5,840 nt of DNA from Akkermansia sp. (GTDB lineage: Bacteria; Verrucomicrobiota; Verrucomicrobiia; Verrucomicrobiales; Akkermansiaceae): the NCBI GenBank assembly GCA_020047775.1, contig JAIFNK010000153.1, positions 1 through 5,840 on the forward strand. The letters are read 5' to 3'. Below the pieces are notes generated by a model. That model was not told where the DNA came from, made no database searches, and was given only the letters and a program-made list of their open reading frames with translations. Of this stretch, positions 1 to 5,840 are shown one piece after another (position 1 is the stretch's first letter; each line of letters starts with the position of its first letter). A program made the position numbers and the translations under genes.

Positions 1-1362
<1,362 letters not shown>

Positions 1363-1390
1363 TCCGGGCATTCCTGTCTTCCTCTTCGCA

Positions 1391-1455
1391 CGTAGTCCCT
1401 CCTTCAGGAGGTCTTTGAATCCGCGCTTCAAAGACCGGTTAAAACCGGAACTACG
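1391..1455. repeat. Cloverleaf-like palindromic intergenic element
   Basis: This 65-base element is almost entirely self-complementary. The outer arms CGTAGT (1391-1396) and ACTACG (1450-1455) pair perfectly. Inside are three adjacent hairpins: CCTCC/GGAGG (1398-1402 with 1407-1411, loop TTCA), GTCTTTGAA/TTCAAAGAC (1411-1419 with 1427-1435, loop TCCGCGC) and CCGGTT/AACCGG (1435-1440 with 1443-1448, loop AA). A single strand could therefore form a four-way junction resembling a small cloverleaf. It is not a tRNA: no anticodon arm, T-loop or acceptor features fit. No T-run follows, so it is not a classical intrinsic terminator, although it lies just past the leuB stop. The organisation is typical of REP-like or MITE-like interspersed palindromes, possibly mobilised in trans; that is inference, since only one copy is in the window. 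Confidence 0.82.
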
Positions 1456-1577
1456 AACGAAGATGGATCATAAACCCCTTCGACGCTTCCCGGAGCCATG
1501 ACGAGGGCCGCTATCAGCCCGGCGAGCATGATTGGCAAAATCACCGTTAACAGGAGGATGCGGTGTTTGAGTTTCAT
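1428..1577 (-). CDS. Possible small single-pass membrane peptide (49 aa)
   Basis: An ATG at 1577 opens a 49-residue frame beginning MKLKHRILLLTVILPIMLAG. Two or three basic residues precede a hydrophobic run at about residues 7-27, followed by a short polar tail. This would suit a single membrane-spanning helix or an uncleaved signal anchor. The frame is open further upstream to an ATG at 1619 (63 aa), but those residues are Arg-rich and less convincing. Codons 42-49 and the TGA stop lie inside the palindromic element at 1391-1455, so the present C-terminus seems to be supplied by the repeat and the original end may have been lost. No Shine-Dalgarno motif or homologous family is recognised. 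It could be a remnant or spurious. Confidence 0.35.
   Translation of the reverse strand: MKLKHRILLLTVILPIMLAGLIAALVMAPGSVEGVYDPSSFVVPVLTGL
1455..1478 (+). repeat. Imperfect direct repeat, left copy
   Basis: GAACGAAG (1455-1462), a 4-base gap, ATCATAAA (1467-1474) and CCCC follow directly on the palindromic element. The same ordered blocks recur at 1900-1927 with a 7-base gap. The pair flanks the strip holding the membrane peptide and the toxin-antitoxin relic. Confidence 0.5.
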
Positions 1578-1667
1578 ATCAGGAAGGCGTGTTCGTCTCC
1601 GCCAGCAGCGGACAAGCATGCGAAATGAATCTGGTCAGGGGCCAGCCGGTTTGGGCTGCGACACTTC

Positions 1668-1751
1668 TTAAAGCCTGCTAGAGCAGACACTCGCCTGATC
1701 TGCCGGGCCCCCCACCAACAGGCGAAGGACCACCGATGTATCCAAGCTCAC
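1668..1751 (-). pseudogene. Truncated PIN-domain (VapC-type) toxin relic
   Basis: A GTG at 1751 starts a frame encoding VSLDTSVVLRLLVGGPADQA and a few more residues before a TAA at 1670-1668, 27 residues in all. The opening matches the N-terminus of PIN-domain ribonucleases: beta strand 1 with the first metal-binding Asp in 'LDTSVVLRLL', then 'G.PADQA' at the start of helix 1. Full VapC toxins have about 130 residues with further acidic residues, and no continuation of the domain was found in the other frames leading to 1577. GGAAAG lies just before the GTG, the best ribosome-binding-site candidate in the window. The tail of a small upstream frame ends 11 bases earlier, as in vapBC operons. 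It is presumably non-functional because the catalytic domain is missing. The match is short, so the call is moderate. Confidence 0.55.
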
Positions 1752-1762
1752 CTTTCCAGATT

Positions 1763-1849
1763 TCACGGCTTGCCCAGGTTGAGTTTCTCAGCGACTTCCC
1801 GCCCCATAGCGGCAGGCGAGATTGGCAGACCACCCTGCAAGGCTTTAAC
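1763..1849 (-). pseudogene. Remnant of antitoxin-like upstream partner (C-terminal tail)
   Basis: In the frame ending with TGA at 1765-1763, the readable residues are about VKALQGGLPISPAAM followed by GREVAEKLNLGKP. An in-frame TGA at 1852-1850 lies upstream, and the only ATG (1807) would leave a 14-residue peptide. Its position, 11 bases before the PIN-like GTG start and on the same strand, is where a VapB-type antitoxin gene would end. The residues alone do not identify an antitoxin family. The interpretation as a decayed antitoxin rests on context with the PIN relic. Confidence 0.35.
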
Positions 1850-1899
1850 TCACAGTAAAATACAACACCCTTGTGGACATCCCGCCAAAATTGGAGTAT

Positions 1900-1927
1900 G
1901 AACGAAGTTGTTTAATCATAAAACCCC
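1900..1927 (+). repeat. Imperfect direct repeat, right copy
   Basis: GAACGAAG (1900-1907), a 7-base gap, ATCATAAA (1915-1922), one extra A and CCCC (1924-1927) repeat the blocks at 1455-1478 in the same orientation. The copy lies in an AT-richer stretch just upstream of the small exported-protein gene at 1940. TTTAAT at 1911-1916 within it resembles a -10 box, but no matching -35 box is seen at normal spacing. Confidence 0.5.
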
Positions 1928-1939
1928 ATTGATCTAGCC

Positions 1940-2263
1940 GTGAAAGCCATCATCTGCTGCGCGTTTCTCACCTTGCCTGCCGCCCACGGAGCGCCCCGGC
2001 CTTCTTCCACGAACTCCGCTACCGCGGTGCCGCCCAGGGCGCGCGTGGTGGAAGTCCGTCCCAAGAAGACAAAAATCCGCGTCAGCGTTTTGGGTGATGC
2101 CGCGGTCAATAAAACAAAGGCGGTTCAAGCCGCGAAAGCCACCGTGCCCAAAGTTGTCGCCGCCCGCCCCACCCCGTCCAATCGCTGGTACTGGTTCCCC
2201 AAATTTCAAAAAACCGGCAAGGAAGACACCACTTGCGGTTTCATGCTGAAACGGTGCTTCTAA
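1940..2263 (+). CDS. Small basic exported protein, function unknown
   Basis: The frame of 107 residues begins with GTG. Residues 1-18 (KAIICCAFLTLPAAHGA after the start) look like a cleavable signal peptide with cleavage after HGA, so export across the inner membrane is likely. The mature part is rich in Ala, Pro, Lys, Arg and Val with low-complexity character (PPRARVVEVRPKKTKIRVSV near 31-50). It ends in an aromatic, two-cysteine tail (WYWFPKF near 83-89, Cys99 and Cys106) that could form a disulfide after export. No family is recognised. The gene converges on the ThuA-domain gene with only 19 bases between stops. The start lacks a Shine-Dalgarno motif. The opposite strand is also open here, so this is a moderate call that rests mainly on the signal peptide. 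Confidence 0.5.
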   Translation: MKAIICCAFLTLPAAHGAPRPSSTNSATAVPPRARVVEVRPKKTKIRVSVLGDAAVNKTKAVQAAKATVPKVVAARPTPSNRWYWFPKFQKTGKEDTTCGFMLKRCF

Positions 2264-2282
2264 CCGCCGGGCGGGAGGATAT

Positions 2283-3203
2283 TCACTTCTTCACTTCCAC
2301 CTTGTAGTCGCCTATCGCCCACTGAATGCCGGCGAGGTAGTGGCGGACAACTTTGGGATGCCAATACATTTCGTGATTGTGGCCGAGCGAGCAGTAGAAG
2401 ACGCGGCCTTTTTCCCAATGGCGGGCCCACGCGATGCCGAAGTCGCCGTCAGTGCGCTTAATGCCTCTCCGGGTCATGTCGGTCTTCTCCGTGTCCAGGC
2501 GCAGGAGCATGTGAACGGCCTTGGAATCGTAAGGCGCCTTGAATTGATAGATCTCTTCGGGAAACTCGACGTTTTCGCCGCCGAACATGGCGACAAGCGG
2601 ATGTTTTTCCTGACCGGGCTCGACCTTCACACTGACTTTCACGTTGGCCCCCCAAGGATGACCGTCGAAGAAGCCGTTGATCATCTCTCCGTATTCGGCC
2701 CATTCGTAGCAGCAATCGGTGGCCGAGTGGATGCCGACAAATCCGTGGCCGGCTTTGATGAAATTCATGAGGTTCGCCTGAAGCCGCACGCCGCGCTCAG
2801 TGGCGCTTTTCTTCTCGTCGTCGGTCATGGCAGTGAAAATCTTCCTAGGTGGGGCGAAGACGTCCAGGGTCGTGTTGAGAAAACACACCGCGTCGTATTT
2901 CTTGAGACTGTCAGCCTCAAATTCATCGAGTTCCTCGGTGATGACCACCTCGAAGGCACCGGTTTTGCGGCCCATTTCGGCGAGTGCGAGCTTGCCTGTG
3001 GGGATCGATGCGTGGCGGAAACCGTTGGTTTTCGAGAAGACCAGGAGCTTGCGGGGTTTCACGGGCTTCGCGTAGGCCTTGTCCGGAAGGGCCTGTGTGA
3101 TCTTTTCGGCGGAACCGGCGGGTGCCTCTTCCGCCGCTAAATTCTGGCCGATCACGAAGAGCGCGGTGGCGCAGGTCAGGAGACGTGGGATCAATGATTT
3201 CAT
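2283..3203 (-). CDS. Exported ThuA-domain (trehalose-utilisation-like) protein
   Basis: This 306-residue protein has a signal peptide (MKSLIPRLLTCATALFVIGQ, likely cut near NLAA-EE at 24). The ThuA domain, a class I glutamine-amidotransferase-like fold, fills about residues 51-299. Seen in order: strand 1 with the FR-H signature (KLLVFSKTNGFRHASI, 52-67), YDAVCFLNTT (103-112), the central GHGFVGIHSATDC (152-164), FFDGHPWG (178-185), EEIYQFK (216-222), and the C-terminal GIAWARHWEKGRVFYCSLGH (256-275) followed by RHYLAGIQWAIG. ThuA proteins are linked to sugar or keto-sugar metabolism, and exported forms are abundant in Verrucomicrobiota and Planctomycetota, but their reaction is generally unproven. 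The domain lacks an obvious nucleophilic-elbow Cys, and the pair C164-C165 is not in a standard GxCxG context. The start at ATG 3203 is preferred over an in-frame TTG at 3236 because it places the signal peptide at the N-terminus. It follows the Hint-domain gene by 40 bases on the same strand. Confidence 0.92.
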   Translation of the reverse strand: MKSLIPRLLTCATALFVIGQNLAAEEAPAGSAEKITQALPDKAYAKPVKPRKLLVFSKTNGFRHASIPTGKLALAEMGRKTGAFEVVITEELDEFEADSLKKYDAVCFLNTTLDVFAPPRKIFTAMTDDEKKSATERGVRLQANLMNFIKAGHGFVGIHSATDCCYEWAEYGEMINGFFDGHPWGANVKVSVKVEPGQEKHPLVAMFGGENVEFPEEIYQFKAPYDSKAVHMLLRLDTEKTDMTRRGIKRTDGDFGIAWARHWEKGRVFYCSLGHNHEMYWHPKVVRHYLAGIQWAIGDYKVEVKK

Positions 3204-3243
3204 GGCTGTTTCTGGAGGATTCAAGAATACTAACAAAATTTCA

Positions 3244-3804
3244 TCACCGGCCGAGCATTTCCAAAATCATGCTATTCACAGGGATGCCGCCGATGCGGTA
3301 GCCGGGATCCTCCGTGAGCAGGTCGAAACTGCGGGAAACGCCGTGGAGCGGTTCAATTCGAGCGACGATTTGCGACCCGCAATGCGCGCCGACGGCCAGC
3401 TCGGCCGCAGGAGTGCCGTCGATGCGATGGCGCGGCGAGGCGCTGACATGCGAACCGTTGGCAAAATGAATGGTCAGATAGCGGCTGGTCGCCGGATCTT
3501 CCCGGTATTGATGGATCTGGGTGATGCGGACCGGGTCGCCGTGATATCCGGTGATCAGGTCGCCGGATTTGAGATTTTCGATTTTCACCGGGCCGGAAGC
3601 GGTATCGATCCGGGTTCCCTGGGGCAGGCAGCCGAACTGGAGTTTTGCCAAACCCAAGCTCAACGCCGTGCCTATCAGGTTGCAGGACGGCAGCAAAAGG
3701 GGGCACAAAACCCATGGGAGGGCGAGCAGCAACAAACGTGCACTGAAGAATCGATGGCCACCGCGGCGCTTCCTGAGAGTGATGGAACTGGAGATAGGAT
3801 TCAT
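3244..3804 (-). CDS. Hint-domain (hedgehog/intein-type) lipoprotein candidate
   Basis: This protein has 186 residues. A basic N-terminus (RKRR at 11-14) precedes a hydrophobic run at 24-38 ending LLPSC, a plausible lipobox with Cys41, so membrane anchoring is likely. The rest is a Hint fold. Block A is GCLPQGTRIDTASG (58-71) with candidate nucleophile Cys59, followed by GPVKIENLKSGDLI (71-84). A block B-like region, FANGSHVSASPRHRI (114-128), carries His126. The end is block F-like, FDLLTEDPGYRIGGIPVNS (160-178). In inteins and hedgehog proteins, Hint domains form a thioester at the first Cys and cleave or transfer the upstream part. Here the residue before Asn177 is Val instead of the usual His, and only nine residues follow Asn177, so full splicing is doubtful while N-terminal cleavage remains possible. 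No endonuclease insert is present. ATG 3804 is preferred; an in-frame GTG at 3840 would lengthen the n-region. Its biological role is unknown. Confidence 0.85.
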   Translation of the reverse strand: MNPISSSITLRKRRGGHRFFSARLLLLALPWVLCPLLLPSCNLIGTALSLGLAKLQFGCLPQGTRIDTASGPVKIENLKSGDLITGYHGDPVRITQIHQYREDPATSRYLTIHFANGSHVSASPRHRIDGTPAAELAVGAHCGSQIVARIEPLHGVSRSFDLLTEDPGYRIGGIPVNSMILEMLGR

Positions 3805-4020
3805 GAAATCGATGGCTGCCCGGGCTAGTCGGAAATCCACTGTCGCTGATGGCCGCGATGCGGGTCGGCTGTCGGGATGACTGAGTTTGACAGCGGAAGA
3901 GTGTCTGGTTTTCCTGCGGCGTCAAGATTGGGCCCTCGCGAAATCAGGGGGGGCCTCGGATCCGCCGATCCGCCGGCTCCCTTGCTTTCGTGCTTGGCAG
4001 TCCATGGATCAATCGAAACG

Positions 4021-4416
4021 ATGAACTCCATGGCGGGTGTGATGAAAGAATTCGAAGGACTCCGGGTGAAGGTGGACGATGTCATCTACATGCCGAGCCT
4101 GCAGGCTCCGCAGGAGAAGCCGCACCCGTTCGTCTATTTCATCTCGATCCACAACGACTCGCCGGTGCCGGTAACCATCCGCGGTCGGAAGTGGGTCGTG
4201 CACGAGGATGAGGGGGAAACCTCGGTGGTGGAAGGCGACGGTGTGGTCGGACAGACGCCCGTCATCGAGCCGGGCGGGCATTTTTCCTACAACAGCTATC
4301 ACGTCGTGGCGCGCGGGGCGAGGGTCTCGGGAGCGTTCTTCGGCGAAACTGCCACGGGAGACTGGGTGTTTTCGCGTATTCCGGAGTTCCGTCTGGAAGT
4401 GCCGGACTGGGCGTGA
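4021..4416 (+). CDS. apaG: ApaG-family protein (DUF525)
   Basis: This is a complete 131-residue ApaG domain protein, close to the usual ~125. Visible features are the FVYFISIHNDSPVPVTIRGR strand pair (37-56), KWVV, the glycine motif GDGVVGQ (72-78) matching the family's GxGxxG, and the FSYNSYHV segment (88-95). It ends with the strand around FRLEVPDWA. ApaG adopts a fibronectin-III-like fold. It is named from the E. coli apaGH operon, and its biochemical role is unsettled; nucleotide or pyrophosphate binding at the glycine motif has been proposed. The frame is open upstream to 3877, but those 48 residues do not resemble the family. ATG 4021 is chosen, and ATG 4042 (MKEFEGLRV) is an equally family-like alternative. 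Neither has a Shine-Dalgarno motif. No apaH is nearby. The gene converges on the cyclo-ligase gene. Confidence 0.95.
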   Translation: MNSMAGVMKEFEGLRVKVDDVIYMPSLQAPQEKPHPFVYFISIHNDSPVPVTIRGRKWVVHEDEGETSVVEGDGVVGQTPVIEPGGHFSYNSYHVVARGARVSGAFFGETATGDWVFSRIPEFRLEVPDWA

Positions 4417-4422
4417 GGAAGG

Positions 4423-4519
4423 TCGAACATCGAAAAGGGAGAAAATGAATGAAAGCCGGGATGAATTCCGCGGTCAGTCTTTCGGCGTTCGATGTTTAAC
4501 GTTCGATGTTCGATGTTCC
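4423..4519. repeat. Inverted and tandem TTCGATGTT-type repeats in convergent gap
   Basis: TCGAACATCGAA at 4423-4434 is the exact reverse complement of 4502-4513, separated by 67 bases. The right side is made of tandem units: GTTCGATGTT at 4487-4496, again at 4501-4510, and a further partial CGATGTTC at 4511-4518. The element sits between the convergent stops of apaG and the cyclo-ligase gene, and the latter's TAA (4498-4496) lies inside it. It could act as a bidirectional transcription end structure or be an interspersed repeat. No T-run is present, so a standard terminator is not supported. Confidence 0.7.
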
Positions 4520-5047
4520 TACAAGCACCGCATCCATCATCACGTCGTGAGGTTCGGGGAAGGTGTCGGGGACGATTTGAAATGGAAAACAGACGCCGAC
4601 TTTGAGCGCATCCGGGCGGGCTTGGGCGAGCAGACGGTCGTAAAACCCGCGGCCACGACCCAGGCGGCCGCCGTTCGGGTCGAAGGCGAGGCCCGGACAG
4701 ATGAAGGCATCGATGTCCTGGAGTGGCACCTCGGGGGAGCCGGCGGCAGGCTCAAGGATGCAGTAGGCACCGGGGTGGAGTTGATCGCCCGAATGGAAAG
4801 TGAGGTGGTGGCCGATGACTTTTGGATAGAGCCAGTTCAGATGGGGATGGCGATGGCGGACGGAGGTGAGGTCCACCTCGCCGGGCAATGCGGAGTAAAT
4901 GGCGACGGTGCGCAGGGCGGGCCGGGCCAGCAACCATTTTTCCAGCACGGCGCAGGCAGGCCCGGAATCGGCTGTGTATTCGCGAAGCACCTGCCGCATG
5001 GTTTTGCGGAGATCGGATTTTGCTGGAGATGATTGGGGAATTGCCAC
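4496..5047 (-). CDS. ygfA: 5-formyltetrahydrofolate cyclo-ligase
   Basis: This enzyme converts 5-formyltetrahydrofolate plus ATP to 5,10-methenyltetrahydrofolate, returning the storage or side-product folate to the one-carbon pool in the cytosol. The 183 residues are within the family range. An N-terminal basic helix (KSDLRKTMRQVLREY, 10-24) is followed by IYSALPGEVDL (50-60), where family members carry the folate-contact Glu. LYPKV (73-77) comes next, then the signature PGLAFDPNGGRLGRGRGFYD at 118-137, the nucleotide-binding glycine loop with the YDR end. The C-terminus carries PFQIVPD and EPHDVMMDAVL. GTG 5047 is the only possible start before an in-frame TAA at 5077-5075. Its last few codons (TSNIER) and the stop are encoded by the TTCGATGTT-type repeats, so the C-terminus appears to have been re-ended by the repeat without harming the domain. 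Divergent from the gene at 5084, with only 36 bases between starts. Confidence 0.95.
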   Translation of the reverse strand: MAIPQSSPAKSDLRKTMRQVLREYTADSGPACAVLEKWLLARPALRTVAIYSALPGEVDLTSVRHRHPHLNWLYPKVIGHHLTFHSGDQLHPGAYCILEPAAGSPEVPLQDIDAFICPGLAFDPNGGRLGRGRGFYDRLLAQARPDALKVGVCFPFQIVPDTFPEPHDVMMDAVLVGTSNIER

Positions 5048-5111
5048 TTGCCAAGAATCGGACTTCTTCCATCCTTACGCGTGATGATAGTTTTTTGGCA
5101 AGTCCCGGCAA
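5041..5111. promoter_or_regulatory. Imperfect dyad spanning divergent start region
   Basis: ACTTGCCAA (5046-5054) is the exact reverse complement of TTGGCAAGT (5095-5103). The match extends outward with TTGCC (5041-5045) against GGCAA (5107-5111) after a small offset. The left arm covers the GTG start of the cyclo-ligase gene, and the right arm lies in the signal-peptide codons of the gene starting at 5084. An operator shared by the two divergent genes is possible, but the arms lie inside coding sequence and no regulator is known. This is inference from symmetry only. Confidence 0.35.
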
Positions 5112-5644
5112 TCTTTTGCACCATGGTGGCGCTCCTCCGGGCGGAGCCGCCCGGTCCGGTGTTCATGTGGGAAGCCCCAAAAGTCGTGACCAGCGTCTTC
5201 TCCCCGGATCTCGGGATGTTGGATTCCGAACGGGATGAATATGCGACCAATCTGGCGGTTTATGCGTCGAACTCGGTCGTCTCGACGAAAGCTACCGGTG
5301 AGTCACTCAAGGCGGCACGCCGGATTCTGGCTCTGGCATTGCAGCTTTCCCCGCGCAACAAGCGCGCGGTGGTGGTGAATTTCCAGCTTTCGAAAGGGGT
5401 CCTCCCCGTGCTTATCGAGAGCAACTACAGTCCGCAGGTGCTCGCAAGGCTGCTGCTGACCCGCGGACAACTGCTGGACAAACAAGGCGGCGAAAACAAG
5501 CGGTTGGCCAGGTATTTCATCGCACTGGCCGCCGAAATAGACCCGAAAAACGAGGACGCCGTTTATGCCAGCGAGCTCCAGCGCCTCGATCAGGGGGCGC
5601 TGGACTGGTCGCTTGTGACCGATGCTGAAACGAAGAAACCCTGA
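5084..5644 (+). CDS. Exported helical TPR-like protein, function unknown
   Basis: This 186-residue protein has a signal-peptide-like start (MIVFWQVPAIFCTMVALLRA, likely cut after residue 20). Two segments look alike and fit the second half of tetratricopeptide repeats: AARRILALALQLSPRNKRAV (77-96) and LARYFIALAAEIDPKNEDAV (141-160), each with the A..AL.L.P.N..AV pattern. Between them are helical segments (NYSPQVLARLLLTRGQLL, 114-131). A periplasmic or outer-envelope scaffold role is plausible but unproven, and no specific family is recognised. The frame is open back to 5033, overlapping the divergent cyclo-ligase gene, but ATG 5084 puts the signal peptide at the N-terminus; GTG 5081 is adjacent. 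No Shine-Dalgarno motif. The CYTH gene follows after 13 bases, so the two are probably co-transcribed. Confidence 0.75.
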   Translation: MIVFWQVPAIFCTMVALLRAEPPGPVFMWEAPKVVTSVFSPDLGMLDSERDEYATNLAVYASNSVVSTKATGESLKAARRILALALQLSPRNKRAVVVNFQLSKGVLPVLIESNYSPQVLARLLLTRGQLLDKQGGENKRLARYFIALAAEIDPKNEDAVYASELQRLDQGALDWSLVTDAETKKP

Positions 5645-5657
5645 CATTCACGCCAAG

Positions 5658-5840
5658 ATGCCTGCCGAAATTGAACGCAAATTCCTCCTCGCCGACGATT
5701 CGTGGCGAGACGGCAGTCCGGGCGTGAAAATCGCCCAGGGCTATCTCTCGCAGGACCCGGACCGCACGGTGCGGGTGCGCATCGCGGGTGAAACCGCCTG
5801 GCTCACCATCAAAGGCCGTAGCGAGGGAATCACGCGGGCG
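5658..5840 (+). CDS. CYTH-domain (triphosphate tunnel metalloenzyme) protein, N-terminal part (truncated by window edge)
   Basis: There are 61 codons before the window ends. The start MPAEIERKFLL contains the ExExK signature (E4, E6, K8) that coordinates metal and phosphate in CYTH/TTM proteins. Downstream are QGYLSQDPDRTVRVRI (26-41), with the paired tunnel arginines R39 and R41, and AWLTIKG (47-53), with the conserved Lys52. This arrangement is like the short bacterial CYTH proteins related to Nitrosomonas and Clostridium TTMs, which hydrolyse inorganic tripolyphosphate; other members act on thiamine triphosphate or make cAMP, so the substrate cannot be fixed here. The protein is cytosolic, with no signal peptide. 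It lies 13 bases after the exported TPR-like gene, and there is no Shine-Dalgarno motif before ATG 5658. Confidence 0.92.
   Translation, partial: MPAEIERKFLLADDSWRDGSPGVKIAQGYLSQDPDRTVRVRIAGETAWLTIKGRSEGITRA

Noticed and set aside
1391..1455. tRNA gene or rho-independent terminator for leuB
   Set aside because: Arm lengths and invariant tRNA bases do not fit, and no T-run follows the stems on either strand.
1736..1858. Plus-strand 40-residue frame opposite the toxin-antitoxin relic
   Set aside because: No family pattern, no ribosome-binding site, and the opposite strand has a recognisable PIN-like start.
2340..3140. Plus-strand 266-codon frame
   Set aside because: It is the exact antisense of the ThuA-domain gene and shows no recognisable domain.
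3244..3804. Full splicing intein
   Set aside because: There is no host protein split around it, the penultimate His is absent, and only nine residues follow the terminal Asn.
3079..3828. Plus-strand 249-codon frame
   Set aside because: It is antisense to the Hint-domain gene and the start of the ThuA gene, which carry clear motifs.
3887..3892. Perfect TTGACA hexamer upstream of apaG
   Set aside because: No acceptable -10 box lies 15-19 bases downstream, so a promoter cannot be claimed.
4208..5032. Plus-strand 274-codon frame across apaG and the cyclo-ligase gene
   Set aside because: It overlaps two conserved genes in other frames and includes the intergenic repeats; the translation is low-complexity.

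Overview
The window looks like a stretch of a GC-rich bacterial chromosome. It is most likely Verrucomicrobiota, perhaps a Luteolibacter- or Haloferula-like member of the Verrucomicrobiae. This placement is inferred from the gene mix (a KhpA-like KH protein, an exported ThuA-domain protein, a lone Hint-domain lipoprotein candidate, a CYTH protein), from the absence of clear Shine-Dalgarno motifs before the main starts, and from short palindromic repeats between genes. No phage, transposase, rRNA, tRNA or CRISPR sequence was seen.

Left part (1-1460): the start of a khpA-like gene runs leftwards off the edge (148 to 1). It is divergent from a complete leuB (259-1362), whose catalytic residues are all present. 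Just past leuB is a compact palindromic element (1391-1455) that can fold into three hairpins closed by an outer stem.

Accessory strip (1428-1940): there is a possible 49-residue membrane peptide whose last codons and stop lie inside the palindrome. Next to it is a decayed toxin-antitoxin-like locus: the first ~27 codons of a PIN-domain (VapC-type) toxin preceded by the tail of a small upstream ORF. Imperfect direct repeats near 1455 and 1900 flank the strip.

Middle (1940-3804): a small basic exported protein of unknown function (+) converges on an exported ThuA-domain protein (-). Upstream of the latter, on the same strand and 40 bases away, is a Hint-domain lipoprotein candidate, so these two may be co-transcribed.

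Right part (4021-5840): apaG (+) converges on a 5-formyltetrahydrofolate cyclo-ligase gene (-) across a gap holding a 12-base perfect inverted repeat. The cyclo-ligase gene is divergent from an exported helical, TPR-like protein of unknown function. That gene is followed after 13 bases by the start of a CYTH (triphosphate tunnel) protein, which runs off the right edge.

The clear genes are mostly housekeeping or metabolic. The most distinctive items are the self-processing-type Hint domain attached to a membrane anchor, the cloverleaf-like palindrome, and the toxin-antitoxin relic. No complete new multi-gene system could be supported.
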